Below, piece by piece: positions 52,919 through 63,821 of a DNA stretch of 64,000 nucleotides. The position numbers and the translations under genes are program-made. Source of the DNA: Pseudovibrio sp. JCM 19062 (GTDB lineage: Bacteria > Pseudomonadota > Alphaproteobacteria > Rhizobiales > Stappiaceae); NCBI GenBank assembly GCA_001310715.1, contig BAXV01000004.1, positions 62,001 through 126,000 of the forward strand, read 5' to 3'. The notes below the pieces were generated by a model. It was given only the letters and a program-made list of their open reading frames with translations, had not been told where the DNA came from and did not search any database. How positions within the stretch are numbered: position 1 is the stretch's first letter; each line of letters starts with the position of its first letter.

Positions 52919-53740
52919 TTACGCGCCCTCAAAGACCGGTTTTTCTTTTGCAATGAATGCCTTATAGGCGGTTTCGAAGTCTTTGGTCTGCATACAGATG
53001 GCTTGCGCCTGCGCTTCCGCTTCGATGGCCTGTTCCAGACCCATGTTCCATTCCTGATTGAGCTGGGTCTTGGTGATGCCGTGAGCAAAGTTTGGCCCTG
53101 CGGTGATGCGCTGTGCCATGCGGATCGCATCTGCCTCCAATGTTTCAGAGGTGGACATGGAGTTGAAGTAACCCCAGCGGTAGCCCTCTTCTGCACTCAT
53201 GGAGCGGCCTGTATAGAGCAACTCGGCTGCCCGTCCCTGCCCGATAATGCGTGGGAGGATTGCGCAGGCTCCCATGTCGCAGCCGGCCAGACCCACACGG
53301 GTGAAGAGGAACGCGGTTTTGGTCTCTGGTGTGCTGATGCGCAGATCAGAGGCCATGGCCATGATTGCGCCTGCTCCTGCACTGATGCCGTCCACTGCGG
53401 AGATGATTGGTTTGGAGCAATTGATCATTGCTTTGACCAGATCGCCTGTCATGCGGGTGAACTTCAGCAGATCCTTCATATCCATCGAAACAAGCGGGCC
53501 GATAATCTCGTGGACATCGCCCCCTGAGCAGTAATTGCCTTCGTTTGAGGCGATCACGACCGCATTGACGTCATCTGCATAGGCCAGATTGCGGAACGTA
53601 TCGCGCAGCTCGGCGTAGCTTTCAAAAGTCAGCGGATTTTTGCGATCTGGCCGGTTCAGCTTGATGACAGCGACATCACCTTCCATTTGCCATAGAAAAT
53701 GCTTTGGCTGCAAATCCGCCATTTTGTAGGTGGTTAGCAT
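52919..53740 (-). CDS. Enoyl-CoA hydratase/isomerase family protein
   Basis: An intact 273-residue crotonase-family enzyme. Motifs: [50 protein letters not shown] (oxyanion hole), [23 protein letters not shown] and [33 protein letters not shown]. The start at 53740 ([15 protein letters not shown]) shares an A with the MarR stop (TAATG), with GGGAGAGGGAGA upstream. In the pathway it would hydrate or hydrolytically open an alicyclic enoyl-CoA. Confidence 0.92.
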   Translation of the reverse strand: MLTTYKMADLQPKHFLWQMEGDVAVIKLNRPDRKNPLTFESYAELRDTFRNLAYADDVNAVVIASNEGNYCSGGDVHEIIGPLVSMDMKDLLKFTRMTGDLVKAMINCSKPIISAVDGISAGAGAIMAMASDLRISTPETKTAFLFTRVGLAGCDMGACAILPRIIGQGRAAELLYTGRSMSAEEGYRWGYFNSMSTSETLEADAIRMAQRITAGPNFAHGITKTQLNQEWNMGLEQAIEAEAQAQAICMQTKDFETAYKAFIAKEKPVFEGA

Positions 53741-54221
53741 TATCTGGTCTCCCTCTCCCATTCGCTGGCAAACACCTTCAAGGTTTCGGCCAGAGTTTCG
53801 GCCTCTTGAGGCGAAAAGCTCGAGAGCAGCTCGTTGACCCACTCACGATGCTGGTTGCCATTTGTTCGAAATTTTCGCGACCTGTCTTGGTGAGAAGAAC
53901 AACGGAGGTCCGCCGATCGCCATCTCTCAAGGTGCGGTGGACCAGACCGTCCGTCGTTAAGCGGTCTATAAGACCGGTGATATTCCCGTTGGATACCATC
54001 AGGTATTTCGAGAGCTGGGACATAAGCATGCCCTCCGGCTCGCGGTAAAGCGCTGCCATTACGTCAAAGCGTGGCAGCGTTACGTTGTAGGTGGTGCGTA
54101 GCCGTTCGCGCAGTTCGCCTTCAATGGCGCGGGAGGCGCGGAGCAATCTCAGCCAGAGGCGCACTCTGGATCGATCATCGTTTGCGGTGTCTGACTTGAA
54201 CACTTCCTGTGAGGCTGTCAT
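53740..54221 (-). CDS. MarR-family transcriptional regulator
   Basis: About 160 residues with a winged helix-turn-helix: [60 protein letters not shown], and wing [27 protein letters not shown] shift near 53850 precedes a C-terminus ending EWERETR. It is embedded in the operon, with the start overlapping the SDR stop (ATGA) and the stop overlapping the hydratase start. Aryl-CoA-responsive MarR repressors commonly control such operons, so it probably autoregulates from the promoter upstream of the monooxygenase/reductase gene (57274-57565). Confidence 0.9.
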
Positions 54222-54968
54222 TGGGTTTCGCCTCCGGAGATCGAAATGGCCTGCCCTGTCACGGAACGGCACCATCGCTGATGAGCCAAGCTACGGCTGC
54301 GGCAACTTCGTCCGGCTGGATGAAACGCTGCTGTGGTTGGTGCTGTAGAGTGCTGCGCGGGCTTTTTCTTCGTCCATTCCGGTTTTTTGCATGATGTTGT
54401 CTATTGATCGTTGCAACATTGGGGTTTGTGTGTACCCCGGACACACTGCATTGACCGTGAACGGTTTGCTGGCAAGTTCGAGTGCAAGTGATCTGACCAT
54501 GCCAACTATGCCGTGTTTGGCGGCGCAATAGTGCGCTACATACGGATAGCCGCGCAAACCTGCGATAGATGCAATGGCAATCAAGCGCCCGTACTCCTGC
54601 CCTTTCAAGTTCTGCATGCCCTTTTGGAAAGTCAGGAATGTACCAGTCAGATTGACGTCCAGCATACGCTGGAAGCTTTCCAGTTCCATCTTTGCAAACG
54701 GTGCAGAATCTGCAGCTCCGGCATTGGCAATCACAATATTGACCGGACCATGTGCTTGTGTTGCCTTTTCAAACATTTGCGCCACAGAATGCTCATCGGT
54801 CACGTCTGCTGTGACTGCATGAATGCGGCTGTTTGCGCTTGCAATAAGATCAAGCGGTTCTGGTCTGCGTCCAGCGATTGTGACTTTTACGCCGGTCTCA
54901 GCGAGATGGCGGGCACTTTCAGCGCCTACGCCAGTTCCGCCGCCAGTTATGAGTGCATGCTTTTCCAA
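54218..54968 (-). CDS. Short-chain dehydrogenase/reductase (3-hydroxyacyl-CoA dehydrogenase-like)
   Basis: About 250 residues: TGGGTGVGAESARHLAETG (NAD site), NIVIANAGAADSAPF, catalytic SIAGLRGYPYVAHYCAAKHG (Ser, Tyr, Lys), and PFTVNAVCPGYTQTPML. Two shifts near 54346 (CCC read as CC) and 54262 separate the C-terminal PDEVAAAVAWLISDGAVP and [13 protein letters not shown]. The stop TGA overlaps the marR ATG. In the operon it fits the hydroxyacyl-CoA dehydrogenase step of the ring-derived beta-oxidation. Confidence 0.9.
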
Positions 54969-54979
54969 ACGATTTTTCC

Positions 54980-57273
54980 TTACACCCGAACTTTCATGGT
55001 CTCTGCGCGTTCTGCGAGACGGTAGAGCTGATCACGACCCGCATGATATGGTTCGGGCCAGTAAACGCCTTTGTCACCAAGCTCTGCGGCAGCATGCAGT
55101 GTCCAGTATGGGTCAGACAGATGCGGGCGCGCCAGACACACGAGATCAGCGCGGCCAGCCATGAGGATGGAGTTGACGTGATCGGGCTCGTAGATGTTGC
55201 CGACTGCCATCGTCTTTATACCTGCATCATTTCGAATGCGGTCCGAGAAAGGTACCTGAAACATGCGGCCATACACGGGCTGGGCGCGGGTGCTGGTCTG
55301 GCCTGCGGAGACATCACAGATATCGACCTGGGCAGCATCAAGCATCTTCGCGATCTCGACTGCTTCATCGGCGGTGAGGCCTTCATCTTCCACCCAGTCG
55401 GTTGCGGAGATACGTACGGACATGGGCTTTTCCTGTGGCCAAACCTCGCGCACCGCTTTGATGACTTCCAGCGGGTATCTCATGCGGTTTTCCAGTGAAC
55501 CGCCGTATTCGTCCTCACGTTTGTTGGTGAGCGGCGAAATGAAGGAGGACAGGAGATATCCGTGTGCGCAGTGCACCTCGACCATGTCGAAGCCAGCGGC
55601 ATTTGCCATTTTCGCTGCGCTAACGAACTCCTGTTTCACGCGATCCATGTCCGTGCGGTCCATTTGCTTTGGTATCTGATTGCGTTCGGACCAAGCGATT
55701 GGAGAAGCTGCAAGAAGTGGCCAGTTGCCATCTTTCAAGGGTGCGTCCAGCTCTTCCCAGCCGCGCTGCGTGGAGCCCTTGGGGCCTGCATGGCCGAGCT
55801 GGCAGCAGACCTTTGCATGGCTGTACTCGTGGATAAAGTTGGTGATGCGCTGCCAAGCGGTCTGGTGTTCTGGTGCATAAAGGCCCGGGCATCCTGGCGT
55901 GATGCGGCCTTGTGCGCTGACGCAGGTCATCTCCACCACCACCATACCAGCTCCGCCTTTGGCGCGTTCGCCGTAGTGGGCCAGATGCCAGTCGTTGATG
56001 GTTCCGTTCGCTGCTTTGTACTGGGCCATTGGAGAGACAACCACGCGGTTGTTGAGTTCCATCTCCGCAGTTTGAATGGGGCAAACATGGGTGGGCGCGG
56101 TGCGTTGTCAGTGTCTGATACACCGGCCTGATTTTGAAACCAGCCTTCTGCTGTGCCAACCATTCGGCGTCGCGCTCACGTAGGTTTTCGTGGGAAATAC
56201 GCTGGGAGCGGGTCAGCAGCGAGTAGTTGAACTGGACCGGGTCCAGTTGAAGGTAGCGCTCGACATTTTCAAACCATTCCAGAGAGTTGCGGGCAGCAGA
56301 CTGAAGCTTGAGAACTTCGGTACGGCGCTCATCCTCGTATTTTTGGAAAGCATCTTGAATGGAGTTTTCGCTGTGCAGGTAGTTGGCAAGCGCAATCGCG
56401 CTTTCCATGGCAAGTTTGGAGCCTGAGCCGATTGAGAAGTGTGCGGTTGCGGCGGCATCTCCCATGAGCACGAGGTTCTCGTGGGACCACTTTTCGCAGA
56501 GTACCCGTGGGAAGTTGATCCATGCGGAGCCACGAATGTGGCTGGCGTTGGTCATCAGCTCATGCCGCGAGGTGCTTTTCGAAAATCTTTTCGCAGGTCC
56601 GGCAGGAGTCTGTCTGACTCATATCGCCAAAACCGAATGCCTCGTAGGTCTCTTCTGAACACTCTACGATGAACGTGGCGGTGTTATCGTCAAACTGATA
56701 AGCGTGCGCCCAAACCCAGCCGTGCTCGGTTTCTTCAAAGATGAAGGTGAAGGCATCACCGAATTTCTGGTGGGTGCCGAGCCAGACGAACTTACATTTT
56801 CGCGTGTCGATGTCCGGTTTGAAGACTTGCGCAAACTCGGTGCGGCTGGTGGAGTTAAGGCCGTCAGCTGCAACAACGAGATCGTAGTCATTCATGAATT
56901 CTTTGGCGCTGGTGTAGTTGCGCTCAAACTCCATATGGATACCAAGCTCACGGGCACGGTCCTGAAGGAGGAGCAGCAGTTGCTTGCGGCCGATGCCGCA
57001 GAAGCCGTGACCACTTGAGATATGACAGGTGTCTCTGTAGTGAACCGCAATATCATCCCAATAGGCAAAGTGGGCGCGGATGGCTTCTGCACTCTTTTCG
57101 TCGTTTGCCTTGAAGTTCTCGAGCGTCTCATCAGAAAGAACCACGCCCCAGCCAAAGGTGTCGTCAAACTTATTCCGCTCGATGACAGTGACCTCGTGTT
57201 GAGGATCACGCAGCTTCATGCTGATTGCGAAATAAAGACCTGCCGGACCGCCTCCGAGACATGCGACTTTCAT
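54980..57273 (-). CDS. 2-aminobenzoyl-CoA monooxygenase/reductase (salicylyl-CoA hydroxylase-OYE fusion)
   Basis: A two-domain flavoprotein of about 765 residues. The N-terminal half is a salicylyl-CoA-5-hydroxylase-like monooxygenase: [62 protein letters not shown] and [30 protein letters not shown]. The C-terminal half is an old-yellow-enzyme barrel: [76 protein letters not shown] and [16 protein letters not shown]. In Azoarcus evansii this fusion hydroxylates and then reduces the ring of 2-aminobenzoyl-CoA. Shifts near 56580 and 56090 are bridged. The start at 57273 follows AAAGAG; an upstream in-frame codon at 57321 is less likely. First gene of the operon. Confidence 0.9.
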
Positions 57274-57341
57274 TGCTCTTTCCCCCCTTAGGCTGCGGAT
57301 GCCTAATTCAATCTGGGGCAAGCGTGACAGGTTTTCAAAAG

Positions 57342-57374
57342 TATTTCAAATATAAAATATCTAAGTATGAAATA
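57342..57374. promoter_or_regulatory. Interrupted TATTTCA/TGAAATA dyad, candidate MarR operator
   Basis: Seven-base arms TATTTCA (57342-57348) and TGAAATA (57368-57374) separated by 19 AT-rich bases, about 70-100 bases upstream of the monooxygenase/reductase start. It is the only clear dyad in this 292-base promoter gap (57274-57565). The MarR protein encoded in the operon is the obvious candidate ligand. In an AT-rich stretch a 7-bp dyad can occur by chance. Confidence 0.35.
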
Positions 57375-57565
57375 TATAAAGCAACACCTGAATGAGTATC
57401 AACCTGTTGTATTTTATGCGTTGATTATTGTTTGGAGGTATACTGGATAAAGAGGTTTGGAAAAACAGGGATCATGCGCTCGTCACTGAAATATCTATAT
57501 CAGCATAAAATGCGGAGGTCTGACAAGCGCTGATTCTGTGTGAATCCGAGAAGAATGCGAGGGCC

Positions 57566-58381
57566 TCAGGCCGTCGCATGTGCAGGAAATTCGATGGTGC
57601 GACCATCAAAGGCCGGAGACACATTCTCAGGCAGTTCTGATTTTAACTGCTGGTAATCCAGATCGCAGTGCAAGTTGGTGAGGATGGCCTTGTTCGGTTT
57701 CAGCTTACCAATCCACTCCAGCGCATCATCGACGCAGAAATGGCTCTGGTGCGGTTTACGGCGCAGTGCGTCGACGATCCACGTATCCAGCCCTGCAATG
57801 CATCGATACTGCTTTCCGGGATATCCTTGAGGTCCGGGGTGTAGGCCAGATCCTGAAAGCGGAAGCCCAGTGCATCAATATCGCCGTGATTGACCTTAAA
57901 CGGCAGAGCGGTGATTGTCCCCCCTGCTCCGTCGATGGTGACAGGTGTGCCGTCAATAAGTCTATTCTCGGTCAGGATTGGCGGGTAGCCCGAGCCGGAG
58001 GGGTGGCAAAGCAATAGTCGAAGGCGGAACGGACGCGCTTTGAGGTAAACTCGTCCAGATACACCGGCACCTTGGCGCGTTGCATCAATGCAAAGAAGCG
58101 CAGATCATCAATGCCGTGCAAATGGTCAGCGTGTGCATGGGTGTATAGAACAGCATCGACCTTCGTGACACCAGCGCAGAGCATTTGCTCGCGCAAATCA
58201 GGTCCGGTATCAATGACAATGGTGGTTGTCCCGTTTTCGGAGAACCGCTGAACCAGAAGTGCGCATCTCAGGCGACGGTTTCTAGCTCGTTGGGGTCACA
58301 CTCGCCCCAATCGCCGCCAATTCTTGGTACGCCGGTTGATGAGCCGCAGCCCAGAATGGTGACCTTTAAATTGCTGGTCAT
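57566..58381 (-). CDS. MBL-fold metallohydrolase (PhnP-like)
   Basis: About 272 residues. MTSNLKVTILGCGSSTGVPRIGGDWGECDP is the PhnP/MBL opening seen in the alphaproteobacterial metG-tatD neighbourhood; the dinuclear metal site is LYTHAHADHLHGIDDLRFF, followed by PFKVNHGDIDALGFRFQDLAYTPDLKDIP and AILTNLHCDLDYQQLKSELP. Shifts near 58275, 58005 and 57755 divide the frame. Phosphodiesterase activity is typical for PhnP relatives, but the substrate here is unknown. It is the last gene of the core block. Confidence 0.85.
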
Positions 58382-58431
58382 CGGTCCTCACAAAAATATA
58401 GCGGCAATTGGGTCCGCATCAGTCTAGCCAA

Positions 58432-59213
58432 TCAAGCTGGCTGTGGCACCTTGGAAAACAGGCGCAGGAAATTGGCTGTGGTGGCGGTGGCCATCTCTTG
58501 TTCCGAGACGCCTAGTGCTTCGGCCAAAACCTTGTTGGTATGGCTACATACGCTGGTTCATTGCGTTTGCCGCGCCACGGTTGCGGTGCAAGATAAGGGG
58601 CATCTGTTTCAACAAGAAGGCGGTCCATTGGCAGTTCTGCTGCGATTTCGCGCAGTTCTGTCGAACGCTTGAAGGTCAGGATGCCGGAGAACGACACATA
58701 AAGACCCAGTTCAAGGCCCTTCATGGCGAGTTCCTTGCCTGAGGAGAAGCAATGAAGCAGTGCCGGAAAACTTCCGATGTTCATCTCTTCTTCCAATATG
58801 CGCATCATATCTTCATCGGCATCACGGCTATGGATCACCAATGGCAGCTGGGTTTCACGTGCTGCTGTGATATGGGTGCGCAGGACCTTTTCCTGAACCT
58901 CGCGCGGGGCATGGTCGTAAAAGTAATCCAGACCAGCTTCGCCGATCGCCACGACTTTCGGGTGTTTTGCAAGCTCGATCAGCTCTTCAGATGTGACGTC
59001 GGTTTCTTCACCAGCTTGATGCGGGTGAGTGCCAACGGAGCAGTATACGCTGTCATAGGCTTCAGCGATTTCTTTGATCTGCTGGAAACGGCGGACACGG
59101 GTGCAGATGGTGACCATCAGCTTGACGCCAGCTTCGTGGGCGCGCTCGATGATCTGGTCGCGTTCTTCTGCGAAATCTGGGAAATCCAGATGGCAATGAC
59201 TATCAACTAACAT
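58432..59213 (-). CDS. TatD-family metal-dependent DNase
   Basis: About 260 residues of the TatD/YcfH amidohydrolase family with the full metal-ligand set: VDSHCHLDFPDF, AIGEAGLDYFYDHA, LVIHSRDAD, ALLHCFSSGKELA and LLVETDAPYLAPQPWRGKRNEPAYV. One shift near 58545 breaks the C-terminus; repair gives a stop at 58432. The start at 59213 (MLVDSH) is chosen over a GTG six bases upstream because TatD proteins begin close to the first strand. Genetic position after metG is conserved in alphaproteobacteria, here with an extra gene in between. Confidence 0.92.
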
Positions 59214-59471
59214 GGTCACAGCAAAAGCGCCTCCAGCGCGATTCTGTCAATAGGCCTTGTCGGCCTCTTGTTTTATTTCTTGCGGAAATGCCAGTGCATC
59301 TCCATCAAACAGGATGGATTGCTTCAAACGAAAGCAAGGCAAACTACTGACGATGCGGATTTAATGCAAATGAAATTGTTTGCCCGATGCGTTGGTGCGG
59401 AAATTCCAGAGCATAAAACCCGAAGGCGTAGAGGAAGCTCAGAGCTTATCGGGTAACGGAAGGCAAAGGCA

Positions 59472-60207
59472 TCATAAAACAGCGTATATGTCGCCTGAAT
59501 TGGCTTCATGGTCCATCTGAGTGATGAGTTGGCGGACTTGCTCTGCGGGCTGGTTTTGCTCGTAGAGCATACTGCAGCTTTCGCCGAGTGATACATTGAA
59601 TTTGTAGTCACCAATTGCCTGCAGATACCTGACGCAATCGAGCGCTATTTGTCGCTGGATCGTTGTGAACTCGAAAGACAGCGCCGGTATTTTTGTTTCA
59701 AGGCGAGAGAGAATAATCGCTTCGTATCCTTCCACATCAATTTTGACAAAGGTTGGTATGCCATATCGGCGGAGCAACCTTTCCAAGGTTATGGACTGTA
59801 CTTTTAGCGTGGTATCCCAAGTTTCCTGCTGCCAGTTCTGAGCGGAATTTGCAGCTTTAATGAACTCGTTTGATGCGGAAGAAACCGTCGGTTGGCAGAG
59901 TTTACATGCAATGTGACTGGTTCGTTGTTCGCTCCGCAGACTGCCTGAATCAGCGTGACAGCACTGTCTGCGCCGTGGATGAGCTGCAATGCACGGAAGG
60001 CAAGAGGGTGAGGCTCCAGAGCGACTACTCTTGCGCCCAGACGCCTGAATGATGAGACACGGTCTCCCACATGGGCACCGATATCAAATGCCAGATCATT
60101 AGGCTGAGGAACTTGCCATAGAGCTGGTCTTTGGCGTTCGCCTGCACTTTGTCACCATGATAGAGGCGTAGCGAACGGAATATTCCCTGAAGGGCGGTTG
60201 ATGGCAT
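59472..60207 (-). CDS. FkbM-family SAM-dependent methyltransferase
   Basis: About 245 residues after bridging shifts near 60085, 59880 and 59790. LAFDIGAHVGDRVSSFRRLGARVVALEPHPLAFRAL is the SAM-binding start, and IPTFVKIDVEGYEAIILSRL is the FkbM hallmark. FkbM enzymes methylate hydroxyls of sugars, polyketides or lipids. The gene sits between metG and tatD, where it interrupts a normally contiguous core block, and has non-coding flanks on both sides (about 260 and 180 bases). Possible later insertion; role unknown. Confidence 0.82.
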
Positions 60208-60339
60208 ACGCTCTCAGTCCTTACCTTGCACCTCAGAAACAATCGTGGATTGCTGGCAAGCTTAGTAAGCGCATATGTCTTTTTTTAAATTCGATAAGAA
60301 TGTCGAGCGAATTAGGCCTAATCTAACTGACCCTGTCAC

Positions 60340-60366
60340 AAAAAAAGGGAGGCTGTAGCGCCTCCC
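60340..60366 (-). terminator. Rho-independent terminator of metG
   Basis: On the minus strand GGGAGGC, a six-base loop, GCCTCCC and a T7 run, starting about 23 bases after the metG stop codon. It separates metG from the FkbM gene and tatD, which must therefore use their own promoter. Confidence 0.88.
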
Positions 60367-60389
60367 CTTATGCCATCTTGCCTGATGTT

Positions 60390-61940
60390 TTATTCGGCTG
60401 TTTCCGGCTCAACGTAGCGTGGGAACACGCCTTGTGGTTTGGGCAGCTCGCGGCCGCCTTGCAGGCGACCTGCTTCACCCAGCTGAGCAAAGGTGCGTTC
60501 GTCTTCACCCAGCACCAGCAGATCAAGCAGCTTGGCTGCGGAGCCCGGCATGACTGGCTGAGCCAGAATACCGACCTGACGGATGATCTCTGCGGTGGTG
60601 TATAGCACGGTGGCCATGCGCTCTGGGTTTGTCTTCTTCAGCGCCCAAGGCTCTTGTGAAGCGAAGTAGCGGTTCGCTTCACCAACGGTTGACCAGACGC
60701 ACGCCAGTGCGTGGTGGATTTCCTGCTTTGCCATGAAGCCACGGCATTTTTCCAGCATCTCGTCAGCTTGCTGCAGGATTGCCTTGTCTTCAGCGGTGAA
60801 TTCACGGGAACCGGCAGTTTGCTTCGCAGTTCTTGAAGATCATGGAGAGCGAACGCTGAGCAAGGTTGCCGATGTCGTTGGCAAGGTCAGCGTTGATGCG
60901 GTTCACCATTGCTTCGTGGTTGTAGTTACCATCCTGACCGAATGGAACTTCACGCAGGAAGAAGTAGCGAATTTGGTCCAGACCGTAGGTGTCTACCAGA
61001 TCACGTGGTGCGATCACGTTGCCCAGAGACTTGGACATTTTCTCACCGGAGTTGAACAGGAAGCCGTGGGCAAACACGCGCTCTGGCAGAGGCACACCGG
61101 CAGACATGAGGAATGCAGGCCAGTAGACCGCGTGGAAGCGGATGATGTCCTTACCGATGATATGAGCGTTGGCAGGCCAGAACTTTGCCATATCGCCGTC
61201 CGTATCCGGATAACCAAGTGCGGTGATGTAGTTGGTGAGCGCATCGACCCACACATACATGACGTGCTTTTCGTCACCTGGAACCGGAATGCCCCAATCA
61301 AAAGTGGTGCGCGAGATCGACAGGTCTTTCAGGCCGCCCTTTACGAAGCTCATGACTTCGTTGCGGCGTGCGTTTGGACCGATGAAGTCCGCGTTCTTCT
61401 CGTAAAGCTCGATCAGCTTGTCTTCGTAAGCCGAGAGACGGAAGAAGTAGCTTTCTTCTTCGACCCATTCAACAGGAGTACCCTGAGGGCCGTAGCGAAC
61501 ACCATCTTCGCGAACTTCGGTCTCGCCTTCCTGATAGTAGGCTTCGTCGCGTACGGAGTACCAACCGGCGTAGCTGTCTTTGTAGATGTCGCCTGCGTCA
61601 ACCATTTTCTGCCAGATCGCCTGACAGGCTTATAGTGACGTTCTTCGTTGGTCTGAATGAAATCGTTGTTGGAGCAGCCCAGCATCTCTACCATTTGACG
61701 GAAGAGAGTGGAGTTTTTATCTGCAAGATCTGAAGGTGACATGCCTTCCTTGACGGCGGTCTGAAGCATTTTCTGACCATGTACGTCGGTACCGGTCAGG
61801 AAGTATACTTCACGGCCATCCAGTCTTTGGAAACGGGCCAGCACGTCAGTTGCAATTGCCTCGTACGCGTGACCGATATGCGGCTCACCATTTGGGTAGG
61901 AAATTGCTGTTGTAATATAGAAAGGCGATTTTTCTGTCAT
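60390..61940 (-). CDS. metG: Methionyl-tRNA synthetase
   Basis: Charges tRNA-Met. About 517 residues, the short form without the C-terminal tRNA-binding domain. Class I signatures: [19 protein letters not shown] (HIGH) and [12 protein letters not shown] (KMSKS); also [31 protein letters not shown] and [18 protein letters not shown]. Two shifts (near 61630 and 60815) split it. An essential gene carrying this kind of lesion supports sequence error. Part of the dac-tmk-holB-metG run. Confidence 0.97.
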
Positions 61941-62019
61941 ATCCTAAGGTGATCTCTTGATCCGGGACCTAAATCTGGGAAGCTCATTGAGCGCGATGCC
62001 CAAAGACAACAGTCTACCG

Positions 62020-63081
62020 TCAGCCAGAGTTTGCATTCCGCAGGTCAATGAGGAAAGACAATACAACTTGCTTCCGGTCGAGGTTTAAAGCATCTGCAAT
62101 TGAGGCAGTGCGGCCCACCTTTTCCCACAAGTCTGCCCACCTGACAAGCGCATCTGGACTGGAGCTTGCATCTTTACGCAATTGATTGCTCAAGAATGCG
62201 CGCGCAAGCTCCAAAAACGTGTTCCATGCATCCTCAGCACCACGGGCCGAAACCTTGTCTGCAAAGCTGTAGGCGCGGATCATGTCCAGATTGGCAATGG
62301 CCTCAACCAGCGCCGTGAACTCCTGTGCAATGTCCAGCGCTCCGCCGTTTGCAGCCAATAGTGCCTGCCGCAGGCTGCCGTCTGCAAGTGTATGCAGGCG
62401 GCGGTGTTGCCAGAGGGCCTGCACCCCATCTCCGACAAAGCCTGATCAATCATCGGCTCTTCGAGCTTACGCATAGTGAGCTTGCGGCATCTGGAGCGGA
62501 TTGTCGGTAAAAGACGTCCGGGATTGTGGGAGAGCAGGATAAACAGGGATTGTTTTGGTGGTTCTTCGAGGATTTTTAAGAGAGCATTGGCCGCAGACTG
62601 ATTCATATCATCTGCGGAATCAACGATACAGATACGCCAGTTGCCGCCTGCTGCTGTTGATCCAAAAAAAGCCTGTTGTTTTTCGCACTTCGTCCACTGG
62701 AAGGTCGCGCTTGAAGCGCTTTGTCTTCAGGTCCCAAGGACGGCGCAGGTGCAAAAGATCCGCATGAGATCCTGCGGCAAGCATTCTGGCACTATGGCTT
62801 TCTGGTGGCACATAGAGGCTGTTTGCGGCCATTACTGGGGTTGAGAAACGGTCTGGATGCTCAAGGATAAAACGGGCGAAACGAAAGGCAAGTGTGGCTT
62901 TACCAATGCCTTTGGGACCTCCCAAGATCCATGCATGGTGAAGCCGCTGTGACCTGTAGGCATCCAGCAGTTCTGTTTCGGCAACTTCGTGACCGTAAAG
63001 CCGGGACTGTTCGCGTGGCAGCGGCAGGCCCTCAACCTCGTCAAACTCAGGGGCGTCTTCAATTATGGGAGCCTTTGCCAT
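62020..63081 (-). CDS. holB: DNA polymerase III subunit delta'
   Basis: Clamp-loader subunit, about 353 residues. PLPREQSRLYGHEVAE, the P-loop-like GGPKGIGKATLAFRFARFIL, IVDSADDMNQSAANALLKILEEPP (sensor 1 region) and FILLSHNPGRLLPTIRSRCRKL are visible. Shifts near 62665 and 62400 break the frame. The start at 63081 is taken over an upstream codon because the tmk stop overlaps it (TGAGTATGG). Neighbours tmk and metG match the conserved alphaproteobacterial order. Confidence 0.93.
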
Positions 63082-63083
63082 AC

Positions 63084-63767
63084 TCACCCTTCCCTGTCAG
63101 CTTGCAGTTTGATGGCTTCTTGCTCAATATCTTCGGCAAAGCGGTGTTGCACGGCCTGCCAGATGTCTTCTGTTACCTTATCCTGAGATTGGTCACCGTC
63201 AATGACCACAATGCGTTCTGGTTCGTTACGGGCCATTTCAAGGAACAACTGTTGCCTGCGTCGGTGTGTTTCCAGAGTGTCGGTTTCAAAGCGATCAGGA
63301 CCGTCGAACTCGACTGGTGCGGCTCGTTTTGAGACACGCGCCAAGCCAACTTCAGGTGTTACATTGATCAGCAAGGTCATATTCGGATTATGACCTGCGA
63401 TTGCGACTTGTTGCAAGGCTTCAACGGTCTGCGGTGGCACGCCGGATTCACCCTGATAAACGCGGGAGGAGTCAGCAAAGCGGTCACAGAGCACCCATTT
63501 GCCGTCATCCAGAGCCGGTTTTATGAGTGTGTCGATGTGGTCGGCGCGCGCAGCGGCAAAAAGCACAGCTTCAGCCGTGACACCGTAGGCTTTGGCTGCT
63601 CCTGATAGAAGGACTTCGCGGACAAGCTCTGCACCTTTTGAGCCTCCTGGCTCGCGGGTCGTGACAGCCTCAATGCCTTTCGAGGCAAGCTTGTCACGCA
63701 AGCGCAGAATCTGTGTAGACTTACCGGCGCCTTCGCCACCTTCGAAACTTATAAAGATACCCGACAA
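63084..63767 (-). CDS. tmk: Thymidylate kinase
   Basis: Phosphorylates dTMP to dTDP. An intact 227-residue kinase: P-loop FEGGEGAGKSTQ, TTREPGGSKGAELVREVLLSG (DR(E/H) region), LCDRFADSSRVYQGESG and the LID region. It follows the D,D-carboxypeptidase gene by about 55 bases and is directly followed by holB, allowing coupled expression of nucleotide supply and replication genes. Confidence 0.96.
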   Translation of the reverse strand: MSGIFISFEGGEGAGKSTQILRLRDKLASKGIEAVTTREPGGSKGAELVREVLLSGAAKAYGVTAEAVLFAAARADHIDTLIKPALDDGKWVLCDRFADSSRVYQGESGVPPQTVEALQQVAIAGHNPNMTLLINVTPEVGLARVSKRAAPVEFDGPDRFETDTLETHRRRQQLFLEMARNEPERIVVIDGDQSQDKVTEDIWQAVQHRFAEDIEQEAIKLQADREG

Positions 63768-63821
63768 CGTCGATCAGGCCTCCAAGACCTTCGGAATTCA
63801 ATAGTACTGAAGCCCAGTTAT

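Noticed and set aside
60733..61635. 300-codon plus-strand frame opposite metG
   Set aside because: Antisense to conserved aminoacyl-tRNA synthetase motifs; no independent coding evidence.
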